Of a stretch of DNA of 64,000 nucleotides, positions 8,504-18,278 are shown piece after piece. Position 1 is the stretch's first letter. Each line of letters opens with the position of its first letter. The notes under the pieces were generated by a model that saw only the letters and a list, made by a program, of their open reading frames with translations, was not told where the DNA came from and did not search any database. The stretch covers positions 1-64,000 of the forward strand of contig JAZRZA010000026.1 in assembly GCA_045601045.1 (NCBI GenBank), given 5' to 3'. The DNA is from UBA1181 sp045601045 (lineage in GTDB: Bacteria; Bacteroidota; Bacteroidia; Bacteroidales; Paludibacteraceae). Position numbers and translations under genes: made by a program.

Positions 8504-10456
8504 TTAATAAGGATAGTCATCAGCGATAACACGATCGTAAAGATCCTCAACCTCAGCCTTCAAGTAATTCTTTGCAGAAGTTGGGATTGGCAAGAACCAT
8601 GCACGGTTAGACTCAAATGACTCAAGGTCAATATTGTACTCCTCAGTTCCAGCATTGTAACTGTTCTCAGGATGAGCTGCAGCTAATACAACGTTCAAGT
8701 CGTGAACCAACTGACGACGTGCGAAACCAGACTCGCTCTCGAACAAAGCGGCATCCTCTACCTCTGGAGATTGAGAGAATTGGATAGATCTATCCATTTG
8801 ACGCATGAACTTCATACCCATCTCATAATCACGATAGAACAAACGCTTCAAGTCAAGCCATGCTTGGCCTTCCATAGCGAACTCCTTACGACGTTGTTGA
8901 ATAAGGTCCTTACGAACCAATGTGTGATACATAGGGAACTTTGGCTTAACCGCAAATTCCTCAGTACCACTTTCTCCAACAGTTACATTGAAGATAACAT
9001 CTTCAGTAACAGCTTGGCTCTCCATATCATCGAACAAAGCGACTTGAGACTCATCCAAAGATGGAGCTCCGTGAGCTGATAAGACTGCGTTGATATCATC
9101 AACACCAACAGAAGACTTAGCGGTAACATCTAGATCCTCTTGCGCCATCTTCGCCTCAGCACGCATCATATAAACGTCTGACAAACGAATGATATCCACA
9201 CGACGGTCAACGGCCATACCCTTATCGTTGAAAGCAGTACCATCAACACCCCAAATGAACTTCTTCACATTGTTCAAAACGTTTTGACCACTGTTCAAGA
9301 ACTCTGAACCTGACTTAGTATGAGCGTCTGGGCCATAATCAGCGTACTTAGAACCATAGTATACAACCTTTCCGCTAACAGTTTGATACTCTTGGCCGAC
9401 ATAGAAGCACAACTCTTTCTTACGAGGGTCATTGCTAGAGAATGAGTTATAAAGAGTATAAGAGATACCCTTACCTGAACCCCATCCTGAACCTGGACTC
9501 CAGATCTCCTCAGGAGCCATTTGAGATTGGTATGCGGAACCCTCACCATAGTTACCCAATGGGAAATACAATGAGAAGATCGACTCTGAAGAAGGATTTG
9601 TACGGTTAGCAGCAGAGAAAATCTCAGCATGAGTAGACAACGAAGCGCCACTCTCTTCAATTACCTCTGTACAAAGTTTCTCAGCTTTGCTCATATACTC
9701 CTTACTCTCAGACTCAGTAACAGTGAAAGGATACTTTGTTCCAGGAATATCTTTCACGCAAGATCCCATTGTCAAATACAACTTTGCCAAAAGAGCTTTA
9801 GCGGAATATTTAGAAGCTCTCCACTTATCTGCAGGGGCTGGATCAAGATGATCAGCCGCAAACTTCAAGTCTTTCTCAATAGCTGCATAAAGAGTTTTTC
9901 TTGACACACGAGGAACAGCAACGTTCTCAGTAAGGTCCTTTCCAGTATTCAAGACCAAAGGCACCTCTCCGAAATACTCAGTTGCCAAGAAGTGAGCGTA
10001 TGCTCTGAACAAACAAGCCTCGGCGATGATCTTATCCTTTTGGCTATCAGTGATAGTAGCACCCTCCACATTATCCATATTATTCATCTTATCGATGATC
10101 TGGTTTGCGGAAGAAATAACACCTGAATACAAAGAAGTGTAACCCTCCTTCAAAATTGGGTTATCCTCACCAATAGAGAGCAAGAACAACGCGCCCTCCT
10201 CTTGGTGAACATTGAAGAGGATACCAGGAATACCCTCATTCACACACCATGCGAACTTTTGGTCATACTCGAACCACTTATATCCTCCGTACAACGCTCT
10301 AGTCATCAACTGAGCATCAGAGTAAGTCTTAACAGACTCAGTACTGTAGTTGTCATAGATGTCAACATCGAGGAAATCCTTACATGAGGTGGAGCAGAAC
10401 GCCAAAGCGCTCAAACCCCAAACCAATGTTTTATATCTAAATTTATTCAATTTCAT
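8504..10456 (-). CDS. SusD/RagB-family nutrient-binding lipoprotein
   Basis: This 650-residue lipoprotein has a signal peptide ending at the lipobox around Cys25 (FCSTSCKDFLDV), the classic SusD start. It shows SusD N-terminal TPR-type helices (for example ACLFRAYAHFLATEYFGEVPL near residue 145) and the family C-terminal region with RRKEFAMEGQAWLDLKR and WFLPIP near the end. SusD proteins form the lid over the SusC barrel and bind glycans or peptides. It sits 19 bases after susC and is clearly in the same operon. Confidence 0.93.
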   Translation of the reverse strand: MKLNKFRYKTLVWGLSALAFCSTSCKDFLDVDIYDNYSTESVKTYSDAQLMTRALYGGYKWFEYDQKFAWCVNEGIPGILFNVHQEEGALFLLSIGEDNPILKEGYTSLYSGVISSANQIIDKMNNMDNVEGATITDSQKDKIIAEACLFRAYAHFLATEYFGEVPLVLNTGKDLTENVAVPRVSRKTLYAAIEKDLKFAADHLDPAPADKWRASKYSAKALLAKLYLTMGSCVKDIPGTKYPFTVTESESKEYMSKAEKLCTEVIEESGASLSTHAEIFSAANRTNPSSESIFSLYFPLGNYGEGSAYQSQMAPEEIWSPGSGWGSGKGISYTLYNSFSSNDPRKKELCFYVGQEYQTVSGKVVYYGSKYADYGPDAHTKSGSEFLNSGQNVLNNVKKFIWGVDGTAFNDKGMAVDRRVDIIRLSDVYMMRAEAKMAQEDLDVTAKSSVGVDDINAVLSAHGAPSLDESQVALFDDMESQAVTEDVIFNVTVGESGTEEFAVKPKFPMYHTLVRKDLIQQRRKEFAMEGQAWLDLKRLFYRDYEMGMKFMRQMDRSIQFSQSPEVEDAALFESESGFARRQLVHDLNVVLAAAHPENSYNAGTEEYNIDLESFESNRAWFLPIPTSAKNYLKAEVEDLYDRVIADDYPY

Positions 10457-10475
10457 ATTACTATATCTCTAAATA

Positions 10476-13400
10476 TTAGAAGTTAAAATTCAAGCCAATC
10501 ACATAAGATCTTGACAATGGGTAGCTTCCCATATCAATACCTTGGTTAATAGCATTGACGCTAGGAACCTCAGGGTTCAAACCAGAGTACTTAGTGAAGG
10601 TTGCCACATTGTGAACGTTGAATGAAACGCTCATGCTGTTCAACTTCATCTTCTTGATGAACTCTTGAGGAACGTTATAAGAGAGACCGATTGATTGGAT
10701 ACGCAAGTAAGATGCATCCTCAACATAACGATCAGAGATTACGTTTGCAGCATTACCTCCATCAGATACTGAGTTTGGACGTGGAATGTTAGTAGAAGCG
10801 TTCTCGATCTTCTTACCAACTACATTACCATCAGCATCAACATCATCTACTACGCGAGCACAGTCAAGAACAGTTCTCAATTGGTTAACACCACCACGGT
10901 CCATACCCTCCAATTTAGAACGCAACAAGTTATATACATCGTTGCCATAAGATCCAGAAAGGAAGATATTCAATGACCAAGGACCCCAAGTCAAAGTGTT
11001 TCCAAAACCGAAAGTAAATGCAGGGTTTGGATCACCGATGAATGTTTTATCGTTCTCGTCAATTACACCATCACCGTTGAGGTCTACATAGTTGATATCA
11101 CCAACGTCTGTACTAGATGCACGCTTCAACTCATTCAATTGCTCGGTGTTTTGAATCAAACCATCAGTCTTGAATCCCCAGAACATACCAGGAGCGTGAC
11201 CAACCTTGCTGACACAATATGTACGAGTAGCAGTCTTAAATGATCTCTTACCCTCCAATACTGCAGAGTCGCTTTGCAAAGAAAGCACCTCATTACGTAC
11301 AACAGAGATATTCAAATCAGATGTCCAAGTAAATGGCTTGCCACCCAACTTGTCGATAGAGATATTAGTAGATCCCACATTAACATCGAAACCGACATTC
11401 TTGATAGAACCTGCATTGATATCAGGGATAGCAGTGTAAAGGTAATCGTTAGCAGTAGATCCCAAAGTTGGACCTGGCTCAGCACGTACGATCAAGTCGT
11501 TGTTTTGCTTGTAGAACGCATCAAATACGAGGTTGATACGGTTGTTGATGAAGCTGACGTCAACACCGGCGTTGAGCTGCCAGTTTGTCTCCCAAACCAA
11601 GTCTGGATTCAACCAGTTACCTTGAGTCATCGCGTCTACGCCACCAATTGAATTAACTGGCTTGAAGTAACCGATGTGACCCATGTTGGTACCAGCGTTA
11701 CCTGTTTGACCCCAACCCAAACGAAGCTTCAATTGGTTGATAGCCTTCTTAGTCTTAGCGACCTCCTTCATGAAATCCTCCTCAGCGATGTTCCATGCCA
11801 AAGCGACTGATGGGAAGAAGTCCCAACGGTGCTCAGGAGACAATGTTGAAGATCCATCCAAACGACCAGTAGCAGTGATCAAATAACGATCCAACAAACT
11901 ATAGTTAACACGAGCGAAACCAGACATCATAGATGCTGCACCCTTGTAACCAGAGATAGGACCATCCTCACCAAGAGCAGTATTTTGATATTGCTTGTCG
12001 ATGAATCTCATCTCATCCAAGTAATCAGACTTAGTTAGGGAAGTACCCTCCCAAGATGCCTTCCAAGCCTCATAACCCAACATAGCGTTGATTCTGTGCT
12101 TCTTGTTTACAGATTGTCTTTGATAGTTCAAAGTAGAACAGAAGCGCCAGTATTGATTCTCACGGTCGATGAACATTTGCTTGTTACCTGCCAAACCTTG
12201 AGAAGGAAGGAATGTGCTCTCACCCTCATTAGAGAAATCAACACCGAACTCGTTTCTCCAGTTAAGACCGTGGATCTTATCTCTGAAGAATTGGATATCA
12301 GCGAATGTTTGACCAATGAAATTGTTTCTCTTCATGAAGATTGGAGAGTAAGTTGCGTTACGGAGAGGGTTCATCTTGATTTCTTGATCCTCAGCTCCCA
12401 ACTCAGTGAATGTACCGTCAGAGTTGTAAGGCGAAGTAGCAGGGCTAGAGATCAAAGATTGGATGTAGATAGCCTCCTCCATAGAAGTTGTGCTAATACC
12501 AGCCAACTTGTTGTCGTCCGTCAACTCGAAACCTTGTTGCTTAGTTTGGTTGATGTAAGTGTATGACATGTTCATACCCATTCTCAACCATGACTTAGCT
12601 TGGTTCTCCAAATTCAAACGTCCGTTAAAACGTTGGAAGTCAGTGTTAACGAGGATACCGTCTTGATTCATATAACCCATAGACATAGCGTATTGGGTCT
12701 TCTCTGAACCACCTGACAAAGACAATTGGTGATTGTGGCTAATTGCAGTGTGGAACATTACATCTTGCCAATCGGTACCATTACCACCGAACATTGCGAC
12801 AGCCTTCAACTTTGGATCGACTTGAGACTTGTAACATTCAGCGATATAAGGATCTGTGTAATATTGAGCGAACTCTTTCAAGTTCATCAAATCCAACTTG
12901 TCAGTTGCGGATGCAACGGCGAATTGACCAGCATAAGAGATAGATGGTTTCTCCTCCTTGTTAGCAGAACCCTTCTTAGTAGTGATCACGATGACACCAT
13001 TTGCAGCACGAGAACCGTAGATAGCAGTTGCGGAAGCATCCTTCAAGACCTCCATTGACAAAATGTCGTTAGGGTTGATAGATGCCAATGGGTTAGCACC
13101 AGAACTTTGCTTACCACCACCAATAGGCATACCGTCCACAACGTACAATGGATCGTTGCTACCAGTCAAAGAGCTGACACCACGGATTTGCACAGTAGCA
13201 GCCTCACCTGGTTGACCTGAACTTGACGCTACACGCACACCAGATACCTTACCAGCCAACGCTTGGTCAACTGATGCGGTAGAAGCCTTTGTCAAAGCGT
13301 CACCCTTTACAGATGACAACGCACCAGTCACGTCGGACTTTCTCATCTTACCGTAACCAGTTGACACCTCGACAACATCCAACTCCTCAGCATCTTCCTC

Positions 13401-13670
13401 AAGGACGATGTTCAACTTGGATGTCTTCGCATCGATTTTCACTGTTTTGGTCTTATATCCAGAGAAGGATATTTCCAAAACGTCTCCATTCTCGACATCT
13501 ATCTCGAAGCTACCATCTTCATCGGTAACCTCATAGTTGTCGGAATTTTTCACTACAACGTCTGCTCCAGGCAACGCACCATGTGAGTCCTTTACGACAC
13601 CGGAGATGTCACGACCCATAAGTCCGCCAGCCGCACAAAGCAACGCTAAAGACAATAAAAATTTTCTCAT
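10476..13670 (-). CDS. SusC/RagA-family TonB-dependent outer-membrane transporter
   Basis: A 1064-residue protein with a signal peptide (MRKFLLSLALLCAAGGLMG), a carboxypeptidase-D-like regulatory domain at about 22-95 (ISGVVKDSHGALPGADVVVK), a TonB-box region (ELDVVEVSTGYG) and the plug domain with the SusC signature around VDGMPIGGG and LKDASATAIYGSRAANGVI. The rest is a TonB-dependent barrel ending in an aromatic residue (VIGLNFNF). It imports oligosaccharides or peptides with its SusD lid. It is first in a three-gene operon (susC, susD, SGBP) that lacks enzymes and any sensor-regulator. Confidence 0.95.
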   Translation of the reverse strand: MRKFLLSLALLCAAGGLMGRDISGVVKDSHGALPGADVVVKNSDNYEVTDEDGSFEIDVENGDVLEISFSGYKTKTVKIDAKTSKLNIVLEEDAEELDVVEVSTGYGKMRKSDVTGALSSVKGDALTKASTASVDQALAGKVSGVRVASSSGQPGEAATVQIRGVSSLTGSNDPLYVVDGMPIGGGKQSSGANPLASINPNDILSMEVLKDASATAIYGSRAANGVIVITTKKGSANKEEKPSISYAGQFAVASATDKLDLMNLKEFAQYYTDPYIAECYKSQVDPKLKAVAMFGGNGTDWQDVMFHTAISHNHQLSLSGGSEKTQYAMSMGYMNQDGILVNTDFQRFNGRLNLENQAKSWLRMGMNMSYTYINQTKQQGFELTDDNKLAGISTTSMEEAIYIQSLISSPATSPYNSDGTFTELGAEDQEIKMNPLRNATYSPIFMKRNNFIGQTFADIQFFRDKIHGLNWRNEFGVDFSNEGESTFLPSQGLAGNKQMFIDRENQYWRFCSTLNYQRQSVNKKHRINAMLGYEAWKASWEGTSLTKSDYLDEMRFIDKQYQNTALGEDGPISGYKGAASMMSGFARVNYSLLDRYLITATGRLDGSSTLSPEHRWDFFPSVALAWNIAEEDFMKEVAKTKKAINQLKLRLGWGQTGNAGTNMGHIGYFKPVNSIGGVDAMTQGNWLNPDLVWETNWQLNAGVDVSFINNRINLVFDAFYKQNNDLIVRAEPGPTLGSTANDYLYTAIPDINAGSIKNVGFDVNVGSTNISIDKLGGKPFTWTSDLNISVVRNEVLSLQSDSAVLEGKRSFKTATRTYCVSKVGHAPGMFWGFKTDGLIQNTEQLNELKRASSTDVGDINYVDLNGDGVIDENDKTFIGDPNPAFTFGFGNTLTWGPWSLNIFLSGSYGNDVYNLLRSKLEGMDRGGVNQLRTVLDCARVVDDVDADGNVVGKKIENASTNIPRPNSVSDGGNAANVISDRYVEDASYLRIQSIGLSYNVPQEFIKKMKLNSMSVSFNVHNVATFTKYSGLNPEVPSVNAINQGIDMGSYPLSRSYVIGLNFNF

Positions 13671-13738
13671 CTTTTAAACTATTATTAATACAAATTGAAA
13701 TATTCTTACAATTATTCACATTAAACAAAAAGCAAATG

Positions 13739-13746
13739 CAAATATA
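13739..13746 (-). promoter_or_regulatory. -7 promoter box upstream of susC
   Basis: The minus strand reads TATATTTG, matching TAnnTTTG, about 69 bases before the susC ATG. The rest of the 245-base gap 13671-13916 is AT-rich. It holds no gene that I can see, only this box and the terminator at 13831-13858. Confidence 0.4.
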
Positions 13747-13830
13747 AGTTAATTAATAATAAATACCACCTTTTTTGTAAAAAAATGCTAAAAGAATTTG
13801 TATCAACATTTCGACATTAAGCAAAAAGAA

Positions 13831-13858
13831 AAAGTCCGCGGAATAGCCCGCGGACTTT
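13831..13858 (-). terminator. terminator of the T9SS cargo gene
   Basis: AAAGTCCGCGG and CCGCGGACTTT pair in an 11-bp GC-rich stem with a 6-base loop, followed on the minus strand by a T-rich tract. It separates the cargo gene from susC. Confidence 0.85.
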
Positions 13859-13916
13859 AATTTGGAACGTCACTGAAAACCAGAGCGTTCTATTTTTCTA
13901 TTCTAAAAAGAGAACC

Positions 13917-16900
13917 TTATCTCACAATTACTTTGTAACTTCTCTTGCCTACGCAAAGCACATAAACACCTTGACGGCCCACAGGGATGACGTTCTCGCT
14001 ACCCTCGTAAACCACGTTACCAAGCAAGTCGTACAACTTCACGGAGCCCTTGTTCATAAGATAAATTGTCTTATCAGAAACGCTGAACGAAAGTGCCTCT
14101 TCTTGAACATCCTGACAACCCACTTGTTGTGGGATAGGTTTCATCACCGCAATCAAAGCGAATCCCTTAGCAGGCATAGTGGCAGGGCACTCGTTCTTCC
14201 AGTTAGCGAACTCATAACCAGCAAAGACTGGATCCGCAATCACGATATTCTCTCCATAAGCGAAAGTAAGACGGGCAGGTGTACCCAACATCGCATTGTT
14301 TACCGAAGAGACCATCATCAAGGTGACGGTATAACTCAAAACGTTCCACTCGGCATTTACCACAACATCGTAGGCTGGCATCACCTTGCATAGAGTATCC
14401 CACTTCACAAACTTGTGTCCCTCCTTGGTAGGAGCAGTCAAATCCGCAATGGTGGCTCCATACTCATATACCGTATCAATCAAGGCAATCTCACCATCCA
14501 TCACCTTATAAGAGAATGTGGAAGTACTCCAAACCGCCGACAAAGTCACATCCTCGGCAGGCATCGTTTCTGGCCAAGTAGCACCCCATCCCTTGAATGT
14601 GTAACCAGTCTTAGCAGGGTCGGCAACAGTCTCGACTGCCTCGCCATAGTTATAAGTTTGATTCTTGATGGTATCGCCATCCACGATAGCTACGAAATGG
14701 TAACTATTTACACTGTATGCACCCTTTACAACCACATCTTCCGCAGGCATCACCTTAGGGAAGGCATCCAACCAAGAGAAAGTATAACCCACCTTCTCCG
14801 CAACAGTCGGAACAGTCACATCCGCGCCATAAGCGTAGGCTTGTTTAGTAGAGTCACCATCAACAACTGTAATCAAAAGGAATTGAGCCTCGTCCCATAC
14901 TGCCTGTGCGACAAAGTCGGAATCTGGCATGGTGGCTGGAATCTCAGGGTTCCAGCCCTCGAATGTATAACCAGTCTTGGTCAAATCATCAAACTTCAAC
15001 TCCGCGCCATAAGCGATAACAGAATCGGCAACCACATCCTCACCATCCTTCAAAGTGAATTGGTATTTATTGGCCACCCAAGAAGCGGACACCACTACAT
15101 CCTCGGCAGGCATTACCTTAGGCAACTCCACATCAAACACAAGGGTGTGTCCCTTCTTCTCGTCGTAAGCAGGCTCGACAGCCGCTTGGTACTCAATCTT
15201 CTGAGAGAGGAGCGTGTCGTCTTCCACCATAACGATGAAGTCATAAGAGTTGACTTGCCACATTGCCTCCGCCACAAAGGCTGAATCCGGCATGGTAGCA
15301 GGAATCTCAGGGTTCCAACCGCTGAATGTATAACCAGTCTTGGTCAAATCATCGAACTTCAAGTCCGCACCGTAAACGATCGCGGAATCAGCAACCACAT
15401 CCTCGCCATCCTTCAAAGTGAATGGGTATGTATTAGCCACCCACGAAGCGGATACCACAACATCCTCGGCAGGCATTACCTTAGGCAATTCCACATCAAA
15501 TACAAGGGTGTGGCCCTTCTTCTCCTCGTAAGCAGGCTCAATAGCCGCTTGGTACTCAACCTTCTGAGAGAGGAGCGTATCTTCACCCACCATAACGATG
15601 AAGTCGTAAGAGTTGACTTGCCACATCGCCTCCGCCATAAAGGCGGTATCAGGCATCACCGCAGGAATCTCTGGATTCCATCCGTTGAATGTATAACCTG
15701 TCTTAGCCAAGTCATCGAACTGAAGCGAATCGCCAGGAACAATCATTGAATCAACCACCACAACTTCGCCATCCTTCAAGACGAATGGGAAGAGATCCTT
15801 CTCCCAAGATGCGTTGATCACAACTGAATCAGCTGGCATAGTAGCAGGGAGTGGATTCTTGAAGACAAGGGTATAACCCTCCTCGCCAACGAAAGGAGGC
15901 AACTTGATCTCCGATTGGAAAGGAATCATCTCGTTATACAAAGTATCCTCCGCCGTCTTAACGATGAGCGAATAACTATTCACGCTCCACTCGGCGTCTG
16001 CGGCGAATGCGCTATCAGGCATGGTAGCAGGGATAGCAGGGTTCCAACCAACAAAGGTGTGACCCTCTTTGTCCAAATCCGCGAACGACAACTCGGTGCC
16101 ATAAGCGATCACGCTATCCACCATGATAGAATCACCATCCTTCAAAGTGAATGGGTATGTATTGGCCACCCACGAAACGGTAAGAACCACTGTATCGGCT
16201 GGCATTATGGCTGGCACAGCAGGATCGATGAGAAGCGTATGTCCCTTCTTCGTCTCAATCGCTGGCAAACTGATGGAATCCTCGAAAGGCACCATCACTG
16301 AGAAGAGAGTATCACCCTCCGAAAGCGCGATCAAAGGATACTTGGTCCTACTCCATTGAGCCACTGTGGTAAAGTTAGAATCAGTCATTACCACTGGCAC
16401 TTCAGGCAACCAACCGTCAAAAGTGAATCCTACACGATCCGCCAACACGACAGGATCAATCATATCACCTGGCTTGTAGACCGAATAAGCGACGGTATCA
16501 CCTTCGCTGATAGCCGTGAAATATACCTTCTCAGGTTTCCAAGAACCATTGACTGCCATATCCGCGTCGGACATGACAACAGGCAACTCGGTATCCCATA
16601 CCCAAAAATAACCAACGCTATCTGGCGTTGCCGGATAAACGATGGTATCTCCATATGCGTAGCTAGCGACGAAGAAGGTATCCTCACCCATCATCATCAC
16701 CAACGGATAGTAGAGCTTCTCCCATGTCAATTCCACATCAACAGCCTCAGCAGGCATAATAGCTGGCACATCCGACCAGTTATTCAAACCATATCCTCTT
16801 TTCACTGGTTGGGAAAGAACGACATTAGCGGCATAAGCCACCATACTATCCACATAGATGGAATCGGCATCATAAATCTTCAAACCGTAGTTTTTACGAA

Positions 16901-18140
16901 CGAATGACCCCAAGAATGTCAAATCAGCCTCTGGCATTGTTGTCACATCCTCACTGGTCCACTCAAAGTCGAATCCTGTCGTATCAGCAGGTCGGTAGTT
17001 CTCACGGTCGATGGCCTCGCCCGCCAAGATGGAATCGGAAGCGATGTTCTTGCCATCCACGACCACATTGAGCGCGAAAACAGTCTGCTTGAACTGAGCG
17101 ACAAAGGTCAAATCCTCGTCAGGCATTGCATCGGGAACCTCTGGCAACCATCCGACAAATTCATATCCTTTTTTCACAGGTTCCGTAACAGCTGGAATCA
17201 CATCCGCATAAGCGACACTCTCCTTAATGGTATCTGTACCTGCAACAAAAGAGGCGGTGTGAATATTTCTTGTCCATTGCGCCACATAGGTCTCGCCCTC
17301 CATCTCAGCCACACCCGTAGCTGGAAGAGCAGGCGTCCAACCCGTCAACGTGAAACCCTCCACAACAGGAGCCTCCACCACAACAGGTTCACCACACTCA
17401 AACACTTGCTCGCCATCCGTCAAAGCCAAGCCATTGGCAGGATCGGAGAACTGGATGGTTGCCGTATATTTGGCATTGTCATATAGCGCTGTGATTACGA
17501 CATCCTCATTAGGCATCACCTCAGGCAAACTCTTGTCCCAACCCAAAAATGCGCCGCAACCGATGATAGGAGCAGTTGGTTCCTCTATCACAACCGACTC
17601 GGATGCTCTCAATGGTTCGGAGACAAAGATCTCTTTTCCATAAGCCACATACTTCACATAATGGCAAGCGGTGACGGTAAAACCAGACACATATCCCGAA
17701 TAGTTGAAATTTTCATGAAGTCTGATATAACGAGTCGATTTTGACAACTCGACATCAACCGTATTGCTTTTATCTCTCTTGCTCCATACAGTAGTCCATT
17801 CACTACCATCCGCACTCTCCTCCAAGGTCCAACCATTTCCCGTAGAGGCACCTGATGCGGAGGTGGTAAAACTTACTCTATCGGGAGCGTCCGCAATGTG
17901 AACGGTAAAATAATGGTCGTCCCAGCAAAAGCCACAACCATCCGACAAAAGACCGGTCGAGTACATACGGATCTTCTCCTTCTCCCACACATGTCTATAT
18001 TTAGTTCCCTTGTCCACATCACTACTATTGAAAATGGACTCCGTCATGGTAAATGGGACTGCTACTTGGGCAGATGCTTGAAAAATAGAAGCGGTTGCCA
18101 GAACTGATGATAAAAATAAACTCTTAAAAAATTTCCTCAT
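13917..18140 (-). CDS. large T9SS-secreted repeat protein (InlB-type B-repeats, C-terminal sorting domain)
   Basis: A 1407-residue exported protein. The ATG at 18140 begins a signal peptide (MRKFFKSLFLSSVLATASI); in-frame upstream starts do not. Residues about 30-150 look like a discoidin (F5/8 type C) domain. They are followed by 19 tandem units of about 60 residues of the Listeria-Bacteroides/InlB B-repeat type, each with a hydrophobic strand, a G-Y/H-T-F-x-G-W core and a P-x-x-MP-x-x-D...W end. The last ~70 residues form a type A T9SS sorting domain (KLYDLLGNVVYEG... and GVYVLCVGKRSYKVIVR). The protein should therefore cross the outer membrane through the T9SS encoded at 34-40 kb and be anchored to the surface. 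A role in adhesion is inference. Confidence 0.87.
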   Translation of the reverse strand: MRKFFKSLFLSSVLATASIFQASAQVAVPFTMTESIFNSSDVDKGTKYRHVWEKEKIRMYSTGLLSDGCGFCWDDHYFTVHIADAPDRVSFTTSASGASTGNGWTLEESADGSEWTTVWSKRDKSNTVDVELSKSTRYIRLHENFNYSGYVSGFTVTACHYVKYVAYGKEIFVSEPLRASESVVIEEPTAPIIGCGAFLGWDKSLPEVMPNEDVVITALYDNAKYTATIQFSDPANGLALTDGEQVFECGEPVVVEAPVVEGFTLTGWTPALPATGVAEMEGETYVAQWTRNIHTASFVAGTDTIKESVAYADVIPAVTEPVKKGYEFVGWLPEVPDAMPDEDLTFVAQFKQTVFALNVVVDGKNIASDSILAGEAIDRENYRPADTTGFDFEWTSEDVTTMPEADLTFLGSFVRKNYGLKIYDADSIYVDSMVAYAANVVLSQPVKRGYGLNNWSDVPAIMPAEAVDVELTWEKLYYPLVMMMGEDTFFVASYAYGDTIVYPATPDSVGYFWVWDTELPVVMSDADMAVNGSWKPEKVYFTAISEGDTVAYSVYKPGDMIDPVVLADRVGFTFDGWLPEVPVVMTDSNFTTVAQWSRTKYPLIALSEGDTLFSVMVPFEDSISLPAIETKKGHTLLIDPAVPAIMPADTVVLTVSWVANTYPFTLKDGDSIMVDSVIAYGTELSFADLDKEGHTFVGWNPAIPATMPDSAFAADAEWSVNSYSLIVKTAEDTLYNEMIPFQSEIKLPPFVGEEGYTLVFKNPLPATMPADSVVINASWEKDLFPFVLKDGEVVVVDSMIVPGDSLQFDDLAKTGYTFNGWNPEIPAVMPDTAFMAEAMWQVNSYDFIVMVGEDTLLSQKVEYQAAIEPAYEEKKGHTLVFDVELPKVMPAEDVVVSASWVANTYPFTLKDGEDVVADSAIVYGADLKFDDLTKTGYTFSGWNPEIPATMPDSAFVAEAMWQVNSYDFIVMVEDDTLLSQKIEYQAAVEPAYDEKKGHTLVFDVELPKVMPAEDVVVSASWVANKYQFTLKDGEDVVADSVIAYGAELKFDDLTKTGYTFEGWNPEIPATMPDSDFVAQAVWDEAQFLLITVVDGDSTKQAYAYGADVTVPTVAEKVGYTFSWLDAFPKVMPAEDVVVKGAYSVNSYHFVAIVDGDTIKNQTYNYGEAVETVADPAKTGYTFKGWGATWPETMPAEDVTLSAVWSTSTFSYKVMDGEIALIDTVYEYGATIADLTAPTKEGHKFVKWDTLCKVMPAYDVVVNAEWNVLSYTVTLMMVSSVNNAMLGTPARLTFAYGENIVIADPVFAGYEFANWKNECPATMPAKGFALIAVMKPIPQQVGCQDVQEEALSFSVSDKTIYLMNKGSVKLYDLLGNVVYEGSENVIPVGRQGVYVLCVGKRSYKVIVR
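14961..15720 (-). repeat. 363-bp tandem DNA repeat inside the T9SS cargo gene
   Basis: The string GAATGTATAA followed by nearly the same sequence begins at 14961, 15324 and 15687, a constant 363-base period. Each unit encodes two consecutive B-repeats (121 residues). Units 14961-15323 and 15324-15686 are strikingly similar at DNA level, while other repeats of the gene are similar only as protein. This points to recent expansion of this part. Confidence 0.8.
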
Positions 18141-18180
18141 AAAACATTTATTAGGTAAAACCCGAACGCTCGGCAAAAAG

Positions 18181-18208
18181 AAGGGAGATATCCAAAGACA
18201 TCTCCCTT
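18181..18208 (-). terminator. terminator of the CoA-transferase gene
   Basis: AAGGGAGAT and ATCTCCCTT form a 9-bp stem about 70 bases past the stop of the 18279-19766 gene. On the minus strand it is followed by CTTTTTG. Confidence 0.7.
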
Positions 18209-18278
18209 ATCACAATCTCCGAGACGTCAAAAACGCCGCAAAGTTAATAAAAAATTTCCAAATCAACCATTTTTGAGA

